NCBI GenBank assembly: GCA_021791615.1
Contig: JAJYWG010000269.1
Span: 1-8,212 of the forward strand
From: Actinomycetes bacterium
Lineage (GTDB): Bacteria > Actinomycetota > Acidimicrobiia > Acidimicrobiales > RAAP-2
Direction of reading: 5' to 3'
Length of the DNA: 8,212 nucleotides
Below are positions 1-6,358 of the stretch, piece after piece. The first letter of the stretch is position 1. Every line of letters starts with the position of its first letter. The position numbers were made by a program, and so were the translations under genes. The notes under the pieces are model-generated. The model had not been told where the DNA came from. It did no database searches and saw only the letters and a list, made by a program, of their open reading frames with translations.

Positions 1-60
1 GCCATGAAGGGGCCCTCGATGCGAAGGCGCCAGCCGGTCGACGCAGAGACGGCCAGCTGA
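1..60 (+). other. 3' end of an unidentified open frame entering from the left
   Basis: Frame 1 is open from the window edge to a TGA at 58-60 and would encode only 19 residues, ending in DAETAS. Because IS21-like terminal repeats follow about 80 bases later, this could be the C-terminal tail of an IstB-type helper ATPase. The peptide itself has no recognisable motif, and a chance open frame in GC-rich DNA is just as possible. Confidence 0.2.
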
Positions 61-141
61 CGTGTTGGCTCGTAACATCCGAACGAGGAGGTCGCCGAAC
101 GAGCCCATCCGAGTGAACGCACCACGGCGTCGCTGGCCGAG

Positions 142-207
142 TGTCCGGGATCAGCCGGAACGCTTGTCCGGGATCGATCGGAACGGGTGTCCGAGATCAC
201 CGGAATG
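142..207. repeat. Three tandem 23-base-period repeats, IS21-family-like terminus
   Basis: Three related copies lie at 142-162, 165-185 and 188-207. Their consensus is TGTCCGGGATC, a short variable part, then CGGAAcG. Copies 1 and 2 share most positions; copy 3 has TGTCCGAGATCACCGGAATG. Multiple short repeats of this TGTCC...CCGGAA type are what I recall from the ends of IS21-family elements, where they are thought to bind the IstA transposase. No istA or istB is visible in the window, so this would be an element end or a remnant. The repeat structure is read directly; the family assignment is from memory. Confidence 0.6.
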
Positions 208-211
208 CACA

Positions 212-236
212 CATCTTTATATCCCGCGTAAAGATG
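212..236. repeat. Perfect 8-base inverted repeat (operator- or hairpin-like)
   Basis: CATCTTTA at 212-219 is exactly inverted as TAAAGATG at 229-236, around a 9-base centre. It lies just after the IS21-like repeats and forms an AT-rich island in very GC-rich DNA. It could be a repressor-binding site or a structure at the element boundary. The symmetry is certain; the role is unknown. Confidence 0.5.
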
Positions 237-414
237 CGACGCAAGAGTCGCGGACAAAGATGGGTCCTGACCAGGACAGACGTCGGCCCGCCGCCAACCT
301 GGAACCCCGGTTGACGGGGCGGGACGACCCATCGGGAGTGGCCGTCGAAGGCCGGGGGATCTCCCGCCGGCGAGCTCCTCGGTGGAAACCGACGGTCACA
401 CCCCTCGGCTAGGA

Positions 415-430
415 ATCACACTATTGTGAT
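415..430. promoter_or_regulatory. Palindrome ATCACA-N4-TGTGAT, candidate operator
   Basis: ATCACA (415-420) and TGTGAT (425-430) form an exact 6-base dyad around CTAT, about 105 bases upstream of the queC start and about 45 bases upstream of the candidate -35 element. Dyads of this size typically bind dimeric helix-turn-helix regulators. No regulator gene is visible in the window, so the binding partner would have to come from elsewhere or be one of the operon proteins. DndB-like DGQHR proteins have been described as autoregulators in Dnd systems. Confidence 0.35.
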
Positions 431-473
431 CTGTGTGGGTAACGGAACGGCCGAAAAGTGGAGCACCAGTGGT

Positions 474-503
474 TTGAACCGGGCTGCAGTTTCGAGCTAT
501 GAC
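474..503 (+). promoter_or_regulatory. Candidate sigma70-type promoter of the operon
   Basis: TTGAAC (474-479) and TATGAC (498-503) are separated by 18 bases, and each matches 4 of 6 positions of the housekeeping -35/-10 consensus. Transcription would start near 510, leaving a leader of only about 25 bases before the queC start. That is too short for a preQ1 riboswitch. This is the best-placed match I can find, but such matches are weak evidence in GC-rich bacteria. Confidence 0.35.
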
Positions 504-522
504 CCCACCCCTGACACCCAAC

Positions 523-530
523 GGGAGGAG
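523..530 (+). promoter_or_regulatory. Strong Shine-Dalgarno of queC
   Basis: GGGAGGAG ends 5 bases before the ATG at 536. This placement favours the ATG at 536 over the in-frame GTG at 530, which overlaps the motif itself. It is one of the strongest ribosome binding sites in the operon, as expected for its first gene; most later genes rely on overlapping stop and start codons. Confidence 0.75.
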
Positions 531-535
531 TGAAC

Positions 536-1234
536 ATGACCGATCAACCTGCAGTGGTCCTGCTCAGCGGGGGTCTCGACTCGACGACGGTGCTCGCCAT
601 CGCCAAGTCGGAGGGCTACCGGCCCTACGCGCTGAGCTTCCGCTACGGCCAGCGCCACGAGGTCGAGCTGGCCGCTGCCCGGCGGGTCGCCGCCGCCATG
701 AGCGTCGCTGACCACGTGATCGCCGACATCGACCTGCGAGCCTTCGGCGGCTCCGCCCTCACCGCCGAGATCGACGTCCCCCACCACGACCGGGTGGAGG
801 ATCTCGGCAAAGGGATCCCGGTCACCTACGTACCGGCCCGCAACACCATCTTCCTGTCCTTCGCTCTGGCCTGGGCCGAGACCCTCGGCGCCAGCGACGT
901 GTACATCGGGGTCAACGCCCTCGACTACTCCGGCTACCCGGACTGCCGGCCCGAGTACATCGCCGCCTACGAGACGATGGCCAACCTGGCCACCAAAGCC
1001 GGCGTCGAAGGCACCCAGCACCTCCACATCCACACCCCGCTGATCGACCTCACCAAGGCACAGATCATCGAGCGGGGCCTCGCCCTCGGCGTCGACTACG
1101 GCCTCACCCACAGCTGCTACGACCCCGACGGCCGGGACCGGCCGTGCGGGACGTGCGACTCGTGCCTGCTCCGCCGGAAAGGCTTCGACGAGGTCGGCGT
1201 GGCTGACCCTGCGCTCAGCGGCTCGCGGGCCTGA
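536..1234 (+). CDS. queC: 7-cyano-7-deazaguanine (preQ0) synthase QueC
   Basis: QueC converts 7-carboxy-7-deazaguanine to preQ0 with ATP and ammonia; it is a cytoplasmic enzyme and the last step of preQ0 synthesis. The 232-residue protein has the usual QueC length. The N-terminal PP-loop SGGLDS is at residues 11-16, followed by [11 protein letters not shown] (34-44), PARNTIF (100-106) and [12 protein letters not shown] (130-141), all characteristic of the family. The zinc site is complete: C194, C204, C207 and C210. The ATG at 536 is chosen because a GGAGGAG lies just upstream. It is the first gene of the operon, and its TGA overlaps the queE ATG by one base. Defence-associated QueC-like proteins of QatC or CBASS type were considered, but all preQ0-pathway neighbours are present, so canonical QueC is much more likely. 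Confidence 0.96.
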   Translation: MTDQPAVVLLSGGLDSTTVLAIAKSEGYRPYALSFRYGQRHEVELAAARRVAAAMSVADHVIADIDLRAFGGSALTAEIDVPHHDRVEDLGKGIPVTYVPARNTIFLSFALAWAETLGASDVYIGVNALDYSGYPDCRPEYIAAYETMANLATKAGVEGTQHLHIHTPLIDLTKAQIIERGLALGVDYGLTHSCYDPDGRDRPCGTCDSCLLRRKGFDEVGVADPALSGSRA

Positions 1235-1872
1235 TGTACCTGGTCAAGGAGGTCTTCTACACGCTCCAGGGCGAGGGCGGTCAGGTCGGACGACCCTCTG
1301 TGTTCTGCCGGTTCTCCCGCTGCAACCTGTGGACGGGTAAGGAATCGCAGCGATCCTCGGCCATCTGCCAGTTCTGCGACACCGACTTCGTCGGTACCGA
1401 CGGGCCCGGGGGCGGCCGGTTCGCCGACGCCGAAGCCCTGGCCAGCGCGGTCGCGGCGGCCTGGGGCGGCCAACCTCACCCAGCCGCCGAGCCCTACGTG
1501 GTGTGCACCGGCGGCGAGCCGCTCCTCCAGTTGGACGAGCCAGCCGTCGACGCCCTCCACATCGCCGGGTTCAAGGTGGCCGTCGAGACGAACGGTACCC
1601 AGCCCGCTCCCGCCGGTCTCGACTGGATCTGCGTCAGCCCCAAGGCCGGCGCCCCCCTCGTCCTCGACGCCGGCGACGAACTCAAGCTCGTCTACCCCCA
1701 AGCGGGCGCTCCGCCGGAGGACTTCGAGCACCTCGCCTTCGAGCGGTTCCTGCTCCAGCCCATGGACGCGCCCGAGCGTGGCAGGAACACCGCCCTGGCC
1801 ATCGAGTACTGCCTCGCCCACCCCCAGTGGCGACTCAGCCTGCAAACCCACAAGTACACCGGGATCCGATGA
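1234..1872 (+). CDS. queE: 7-carboxy-7-deazaguanine synthase QueE (radical SAM)
   Basis: QueE is a radical S-adenosylmethionine enzyme that contracts the ring of 6-carboxy-tetrahydropterin to 7-carboxy-7-deazaguanine. The 212-residue protein opens with the family signature FYTLQGEG (8-15). Its iron-sulfur ligands are C30, C45 and C48, a CX14CX2C spacing used by one QueE subtype in place of the usual radical SAM CX3CX2C. The SAM-binding GGEP motif is at 93-96, and residues 132-136 (SPKAG) match the conserved segment after the central strand. The start ATG overlaps the queC stop (TGATG) and has no clear Shine-Dalgarno, which suggests translational coupling. The length is typical and nothing seems broken. 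Being second in the operon, it would be made together with QueC and QueD. Confidence 0.95.
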   Translation: MYLVKEVFYTLQGEGGQVGRPSVFCRFSRCNLWTGKESQRSSAICQFCDTDFVGTDGPGGGRFADAEALASAVAAAWGGQPHPAAEPYVVCTGGEPLLQLDEPAVDALHIAGFKVAVETNGTQPAPAGLDWICVSPKAGAPLVLDAGDELKLVYPQAGAPPEDFEHLAFERFLLQPMDAPERGRNTALAIEYCLAHPQWRLSLQTHKYTGIR

Positions 1873-2231
1873 TGGACGTCTTCAGAGAATTCACCTTCGA
1901 GGCAGCGCACCGCCTCCCCAACGTACCCGAGGGTCACAAGTGCGCCCGGCTACACGGCCACTCCTTCCGGGTCGAGGTCCGAGTCCGCGGCGACATCGAC
2001 CCGGCCACCGGCATGGTCATCGACTTCGCCGAGCTCAAGGAAGCGTTCGCCCCGCTCCATGTGGAACTCGACCACCATTTCTTGAACGAGGTCAAGGGGC
2101 TCGATAACCCGACCAGCGAAAACCTGGCCCGATGGATCTGGGAACGGCTCGAAGCGGCCATCCCCCTCGCCGAGGTGGTCGTGCGCGAGACCTGCACGTC
2201 CGGAGTCGCCTACCGCGGAGTCGGCACGTGA
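1869..2231 (+). CDS. queD: 6-carboxy-5,6,7,8-tetrahydropterin synthase QueD
   Basis: QueD converts 7,8-dihydroneopterin triphosphate to 6-carboxy-tetrahydropterin, the second step from GTP to preQ0. The 120-residue protein is a normal-length member of the PTPS/QueD T-fold family. Zinc ligands H14, H29 and H31 (in LHGHSF) are present, with catalytic C25 four residues before HGH. DHHFLNE (68-74) supplies the catalytic Asp/His pair, [11 protein letters not shown] (81-91) is the conserved helix, and E107 in RETCTSG is the pterin-anchoring glutamate. Two consecutive ATG codons (1869 and 1872) are possible starts. The first gives a 4-base ATGA overlap with queE like the other junctions; the second would shorten the protein by one residue. 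It overlaps folE2 by 4 bases (GTGA). Confidence 0.95.
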   Translation: MMDVFREFTFEAAHRLPNVPEGHKCARLHGHSFRVEVRVRGDIDPATGMVIDFAELKEAFAPLHVELDHHFLNEVKGLDNPTSENLARWIWERLEAAIPLAEVVVRETCTSGVAYRGVGT

Positions 2232-3046
2232 CCCTCCCCGACGTGCAGAGCGAACCCGATCGTCGCGGCATCGCCATCGACGAGGTCGGCATCAGCGACA
2301 TCCGCTACCCGATATCGATCTACGACGTCGAGCACGGCAAGCAAGAGACGGTCGCCAACGTTTCCCTCGCCGTGGCGCTGCCCGCCGAACGCAAGGGGAG
2401 TCATCTCAGCCGGTTCGTCGAGTTCCTCGAAACCAACGGCGCGGAGTTCTCGCCCGAGGGCATCGTCGGCGCACTCGAGGTGCTGCGCAGCCGCCTCGAC
2501 AGTCCCGCCGCCCGGATCACGCTGGAGTTTCCCTACTTTCTCCGCCGGCACGCGCCGGTCACCCGCGCCAGCGCGCTCGTCGACTACGACTGCGCCATCC
2601 ATGCTCAGCTGTCCACAGACCGGTTCGGGCTCCGGTTGCGGGTCCGGGTGCCGGTCACGAGTGTGTGCCCGTGCAGCAAGGCCATCAGCGACTACGGAGC
2701 GCACAACCAACGAGGCTCACTGACCATCGATGCCGTTCCCGCGACCGACGACACCGACCGCCCGGCGCTGTGGTTCGACGACCTGATCGCGGTCGGTGAG
2801 GCCTCCGGGTCGAGCCCGGTCTTCCCGCTGCTCAAACGTGAGGACGAGCGCCACGTCACGATGGCCGGCTACGACCATCCCGTCTTCGTCGAGGACATGG
2901 TCCGCCACGCCGCCGATCTGCTCCGTTCAGACCCCCGAGTCGAGCAGTTCTCGGTCGAGGCCGTCAACGACGAGAGCATCCACAACCACGGGGCGTTCGC
3001 CCGCCTGGCCTGGCCACCGAGTGTGGAAGGCGGTCGGCCGTGGTAG
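2228..3046 (+). CDS. folE2: GTP cyclohydrolase IB (FolE2)
   Basis: FolE2 opens GTP to 7,8-dihydroneopterin triphosphate, the entry step shared by folate and preQ0 synthesis. The 272-residue protein has family landmarks in order: LPDVQ at the N-terminus (3-7), VGISDIRYP (20-28), [14 protein letters not shown] with catalytic C147 (141-154), YGAHNQRG with H159 (156-163), and [11 protein letters not shown] (244-254). The CPCSK block and the YGAHNQR motif separate it from QueF, the related T-fold preQ0 reductase. The GTG at 2228 is chosen because it overlaps the queD stop and places LPDVQ where other members have it. FolE2 is the type known to work without zinc as an alternative to FolE. Its presence in the operon gives the cassette its own entry into the pathway, independent of the host's folate enzyme. 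Confidence 0.94.
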   Translation: MTLPDVQSEPDRRGIAIDEVGISDIRYPISIYDVEHGKQETVANVSLAVALPAERKGSHLSRFVEFLETNGAEFSPEGIVGALEVLRSRLDSPAARITLEFPYFLRRHAPVTRASALVDYDCAIHAQLSTDRFGLRLRVRVPVTSVCPCSKAISDYGAHNQRGSLTIDAVPATDDTDRPALWFDDLIAVGEASGSSPVFPLLKREDERHVTMAGYDHPVFVEDMVRHAADLLRSDPRVEQFSVEAVNDESIHNHGAFARLAWPPSVEGGRPW

Positions 3047-3978
3047 CTGCCTGGCAGGCCCGGCCTGCGGCGAACCGGGTGCGGGTGGTCGTCACCTGCA
3101 CGAACCGGAAGACCACGCCGATCCCGGCGTCGCTCCGGCTCGGTTCGATCACCGCGGTACGCACCACTACCCGGCTTCGGTCATGGACTTCCCGACTCGA
3201 AGCGGCGAACACCGCCGCCACGCCAGCGCTCGACCTGTACGCCGGGGAGCACTGGGACGTCGCTCGTCGTCTCAGCGAGACGAGCCTGATCCCGGTCGAT
3301 CTGTGGGTGTGCTCGGCAGGCTACGGGCTCGTCCCAGCTGACGCGCCACTCAAGCCGTACGCGGCGACGTTCGCGGCGGGAAGCCCCGACAGCGTCCCCG
3401 CCCCGGCGACCGCCTGGTGGGATGCGCTCGGCGAGTGGGAAGGACCGGTGGGAGGCCCCCGCTCGATCGCCGAATTCGTCGGAGCCGACCGGTCGGCCCG
3501 GGTACTGCTGGTCCTCTCCGCCGGCTACCTCGCCGCCTGCCGGGACGACCTGGCACGAACCATCGACCACCTCGGCGACACCCGGCAGCTCAGCATCATC
3601 TCCGCGGGTACCGATACCGACGGGCTCCTCGACGAGTTTCTCCTCCCCTGCGACGCTCGCCTCCAGATGGCGCTCGGCGGAACTCGTCAAGCGCTCAACG
3701 CTCGGATCGTCAGCCACCTGCTGTCGACCGGTGCCACCGAACACGCCCAAATGTCCGACACGCTGGAGAAGCTGCTCGCGGACCAGCCGGCCCTCACTCG
3801 CTACGACCGGCGACCGGCGACCGACGGCGAGGTTCGAACCTTCATCCGCAACCGACTCGGACGCGACCCCAACGTGACGCACACCCGACTGCTCCGGGAG
3901 TTCCGCGACGCCGACCGCGCCTGCGAACAGGGCCGCTTCGCTGCCTTGTACCGTGACGAGAAGGGAACACGCCGATGA
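3040..3978 (+). CDS. DUF6884/YaaA-like protein, candidate DpdC-like base-modifying partner
   Basis: The 312-residue protein begins with a beta strand leading into VVVTCTNRK (17-24), then has DLYAGEHWDVAR (65-76) and VCSAGYGLVPAD...LKPYAATF (90-111). This combination (Cys and Lys after the first strand, an LY-S/G segment, then SAkYGLvpd and PY) is the pattern I know from DUF6884, a relative of YaaA (DUF328). The C-terminal third (about 235-312) is helical and charged, with LLREFRDADRACEQGRF (284-300). It is a soluble cytoplasmic protein with no signal or membrane segment. A GGAAGG at 3025-3030 supports the GTG start at 3040, which overlaps folE2 by 7 bases; it overlaps the next gene by 4. In Dpd systems DpdC hydrates preQ0 in DNA to the amide. 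This gene sits where such an enzyme would be expected, but that role is inference. Confidence 0.6.
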   Translation: MVAAWQARPAANRVRVVVTCTNRKTTPIPASLRLGSITAVRTTTRLRSWTSRLEAANTAATPALDLYAGEHWDVARRLSETSLIPVDLWVCSAGYGLVPADAPLKPYAATFAAGSPDSVPAPATAWWDALGEWEGPVGGPRSIAEFVGADRSARVLLVLSAGYLAACRDDLARTIDHLGDTRQLSIISAGTDTDGLLDEFLLPCDARLQMALGGTRQALNARIVSHLLSTGATEHAQMSDTLEKLLADQPALTRYDRRPATDGEVRTFIRNRLGRDPNVTHTRLLREFRDADRACEQGRFAALYRDEKGTRR

Positions 3979-5111
3979 CCCCCAAGGCCGAAGTGATCAC
4001 CCGTCGAGCCCTGCGCTTCCGCCAGAGCCCGGACTGTCTGCTCTACGTGTTCAGCCTGACCGCAGCGCAGATCCTTCAGATCGCCGGTATCTCCAGGGTG
4101 AGCCGCGACGAGGACGGCGAGCTCATCGGCTACCAGCGACCCGAGGTACGCCAACACATCCAAGAAATCGTCGACTACGTCGACGGCGACCAAGTCATCT
4201 TCCCGAACCCGATCATCATCGCCCTGCCCTCGACGGTGAAATTCACCAACGGCCGCGGTATCGGTGTCGACGGTGACCGCAGCGACCAGGGACGCATCCA
4301 CATTCCTGTCCCGCCTGAGGGCGCGCCGAAGGTCGGTTGGATCGTGGACGGACAACAGCGCGCCCTCGCCCTGTCCCGGGCGAAGTGCCAAGACCTGATC
4401 GTCCCAGTCAACGCGTTCGTGACCGACTCGATCGAGATGCAACGGGACCAGTTTCTGCGCGTGAACAACACCAAGCCGCTCCCTCGGGGACTCGTCACCG
4501 AACTGCTCCCGGCGATCGACAGCCCGCTGCCACCGCGCCTCGCCCTCCGCAGGACGCCCTCGGCGCTGTGTGACCTGCTCAACTCCGACGAGGAGTCCCC
4601 GTTCTACGGGCTCATCAAGCGTTCCTCGACGAGCGTCGAACTCCGGCGGCAGACGACCATCACCGACACGAGCATCGTCAACATGCTCAACGACAGCCTG
4701 ACCCAGCCGTCGGGATGTCTCTTCCCCTTCCGCAACATGGCGACCGGAGAGACCGATTTCGCGGGCATCTGGCAGCTCCTCCTTACCTACTGGACTGCCG
4801 TTCGCGAGACGTTCCCCGACGCCTGGGGCAACCCTCCTGCGCAGAGCCGGCTGATGCACGGTGCCGGGCTGCGCGCTATGGGACGGCTGATGGATCGGGT
4901 CATGGCGACCATCGACGTCCGCCAGAAGTCCGCGGCCGAAGACGTCCTCAAGGACCTCGCTCTCGTCGCCCCCTACTGCCGGTGGACCTCAGGGACGTGG
5001 GACGAGCTCGACATGCGCTGGAACGACATCCAGAACGTCGGCCGGCACACCAACCTCCTCTCCAGCTACCTCATCCGCGTCTACCTGCGCGAAAAGGCGG
5101 CGCAGCGGTGA
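3975..5111 (+). CDS. DGQHR-domain protein (DndB/DpdB-like), first paralogue
   Basis: The 378-residue cytoplasmic protein carries the family signature as VDGQQR (124-129) after GWI, preceded by GYQRPEV (52-58) and followed by FLRVNNTKPLP (160-170) and ELLP. DGQHR proteins include DndB of the phosphorothioate system and, as I recall, DpdB, which is needed with DpdA for preQ0 insertion in Salmonella. The third residue of the tetrad is Q rather than H in the name-giving DGQHR. The C-terminal half has DAWG-PP-SRLMHG near 290 and WTSGTW, both shared with the second paralogue downstream. AAGGGA at 3961-3966 gives a good ribosome site, and the ATG overlaps the preceding stop (ATGA). Its TGA overlaps the dpdA GTG. 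It could load DNA or ATP for the transglycosylase, or act as a regulator. Confidence 0.85.
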   Translation: MTPKAEVITRRALRFRQSPDCLLYVFSLTAAQILQIAGISRVSRDEDGELIGYQRPEVRQHIQEIVDYVDGDQVIFPNPIIIALPSTVKFTNGRGIGVDGDRSDQGRIHIPVPPEGAPKVGWIVDGQQRALALSRAKCQDLIVPVNAFVTDSIEMQRDQFLRVNNTKPLPRGLVTELLPAIDSPLPPRLALRRTPSALCDLLNSDEESPFYGLIKRSSTSVELRRQTTITDTSIVNMLNDSLTQPSGCLFPFRNMATGETDFAGIWQLLLTYWTAVRETFPDAWGNPPAQSRLMHGAGLRAMGRLMDRVMATIDVRQKSAAEDVLKDLALVAPYCRWTSGTWDELDMRWNDIQNVGRHTNLLSSYLIRVYLREKAAQR

Positions 5112-6358
5112 AGCTGCAGTTCTTCTTTCCCGACAGCCAGGATCAGATCGATCCGAGCTTCGACTTCGTGTCCGAGCAGCGGTCGATCTACCGGGTTCGC
5201 CAACGTGACGACCGCTATGCCCACGAGGCCCTCCGCTCCGCGCCGTTCAATGGATTTCTGGTCTCGAAGACGATCGTGGACGGCCTGCCCGGCGCGGCCG
5301 GGAAGTACACGATCGCCCAGCGGAACCGCCTCTACCGGGTCGGCATCCGAGAGTTCTTCCGGCTCGATCAACGCCCAGGAGACCGCTTGGCCACCATGGG
5401 CGACTGCGGCGCGTTCTCCTACGTCCGTGACGACACCCCGCCCTACACGCCCGACGAGGTCATCGACTTCTACAGCGAGTGCGGCTTCGAGCTCGGCATC
5501 TCCGTCGACCACGTCATCCTCGGCTACGACCCCGCCGCCGACCACGACCCTGACCACCCCCAAGGTGTCGAGTGGCGCGCCCGCCAGGCGCTCACCCTGG
5601 AACTCGCCGGCCAGTTCCGGCATCGCAGCAAAGCCCGCAACGTGCCCTTCGAACCGCTCGGGGTCGCCCAGGGGTGGAGCCCCGCGTCGTATGCCGCCGC
5701 GGTCAAGTCGCTACAAAAGATGGGCTACCGGCGTATCGCACTCGGCGGCATGGTCCCCCTCAAGACGCCAGAGATCCTGGCCAGCCTCAACGCCATCAAC
5801 ACGGTCCGACGGTCTGACACCCAACTGCACCTCTTGGGTATCACCCGCTGCGACCACCTCGACCTCTTCGCCGAGCGGGGTGTCACGAGCTTCGACTCGA
5901 CCTCCCCATTCCGGCAGTCCTTCAAGGACGACACCGACAACTACTACGTCCTCGACCGCACCTACACCGCGCTGCGCGTCCCCCAAGTCGACGGCAACCC
6001 AAAGCTCCGGGGACGGATCCGGGCCGGAAAAGTCCCCCAGGGCCGAGCGATCGAACTCGAGCGCCGCTGTCTCAGCGCGCTGCGGCGCTACGACGCCGGA
6101 GAGATCACTGCGCCGACCGCGCTCCGGGCCCTTCTCGCCTACGAGAACTTCTGCGACGAGGACCGCAAAGACCGTACCGACGCCTACCGCCAGACCCTCG
6201 AAGACCGACCGTGGCGATCGTGCTCCTGCGGGATCTGCGAGCAGGTCGGCATCGACATCGCCATGTTCCGCGGCTCGGAGCGCAACAAGCGCCGCGGGTT
6301 CCACAACCTCTACGTCTTCAACCAGCGCATCCGCCACGACTCAGAGAGCGCCGCATGA
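5108..6358 (+). CDS. dpdA: DNA-guanine transglycosylase DpdA-like (TGT superfamily)
   Basis: The 416-residue protein shows the TGT barrel landmarks in order. D99 in MGDCGAFSYV corresponds to the general base of the TGT DSGGF motif. ISVDH (131-135) is the base-specificity region. GVAQGW (185-190) matches the TGT VQGG loop and ALGG (211-214) the following glycine loop. D263 in GVTSFDSTSPFRQ matches the nucleophile in FDCV-PTR. The zinc site is C372, C374, C377 and H399. The sequence is otherwise far from tRNA TGT and has the look of DpdA, which exchanges guanine in DNA for preQ0. The GTG at 5108 overlaps the upstream stop (GTGA), with AAAAGG at 5092-5097; in-frame sequence further upstream lies inside the preceding gene. 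It stands between two DGQHR genes and downstream of a complete preQ0 pathway, which supports a DNA rather than a tRNA substrate. Archaeosine-type tRNA function is not excluded by sequence alone. Confidence 0.88.
   Translation: MKLQFFFPDSQDQIDPSFDFVSEQRSIYRVRQRDDRYAHEALRSAPFNGFLVSKTIVDGLPGAAGKYTIAQRNRLYRVGIREFFRLDQRPGDRLATMGDCGAFSYVRDDTPPYTPDEVIDFYSECGFELGISVDHVILGYDPAADHDPDHPQGVEWRARQALTLELAGQFRHRSKARNVPFEPLGVAQGWSPASYAAAVKSLQKMGYRRIALGGMVPLKTPEILASLNAINTVRRSDTQLHLLGITRCDHLDLFAERGVTSFDSTSPFRQSFKDDTDNYYVLDRTYTALRVPQVDGNPKLRGRIRAGKVPQGRAIELERRCLSALRRYDAGEITAPTALRALLAYENFCDEDRKDRTDAYRQTLEDRPWRSCSCGICEQVGIDIAMFRGSERNKRRGFHNLYVFNQRIRHDSESAA

Larger units (their letters stand above)
208..535. other. 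Non-coding region upstream of the operon, rich in inverted repeats
   Basis: I see no convincing gene in these roughly 330 bases. An open frame runs through to 412, but its arginine- and proline-rich translation has no family resemblance. Dyads seen include 212-236, 236-251 (GCGAC/GTCGC around a 6-base loop), 264-277 (GTCCTG/CAGGAC, 2-base centre), 305-319 (CCCCG/CGGGG, 5-base loop) and 415-430. None is followed by a T tract, so none reads as an intrinsic terminator. The region must contain the control signals of the operon, and some of it may be an unrecognised structured leader or leftover mobile DNA. Confidence 0.5.

Noticed and set aside
62..412. 116-residue open frame on the + strand upstream of the operon
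   Set aside because: Arg/Pro-rich translation without motifs; it runs through the IS21-like repeats and several dyads, has no ribosome site, and is typical of chance frames in GC-rich DNA.
504..535. preQ1 riboswitch in the leader
   Set aside because: The likely leader is only about 25 bases, and I see no pseudoknot with an A-rich tail before the ribosome site.
536..2231. QueC-containing defence system of QatABCD or CBASS type
   Set aside because: No Qat ATPase, DNase or cyclic-nucleotide synthase is present, and all QueC partners of the ordinary preQ0 pathway are adjacent.
2228..3046. QueF (preQ0 reductase) as the T-fold protein
   Set aside because: The VTSVCPCSK and YGAHNQR blocks and the LPDVQ N-terminus are those of FolE2, not QueF.
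3801..4859. 352-residue minus-strand open frame
   Set aside because: It lies opposite the well-supported DGQHR gene; long antisense frames are expected from the codon bias of GC-rich genes. The translation shows no family motifs. The same applies to the minus-strand frames at 497-1111, 1117-1851, 3181-3882 and 5711-6337.
5108..6358. Ordinary queuosine tRNA-guanine transglycosylase
   Set aside because: The TGT signatures are present only in divergent form, QueA, QueG and QueF are lacking, and it is embedded between DGQHR genes as in Dpd clusters.
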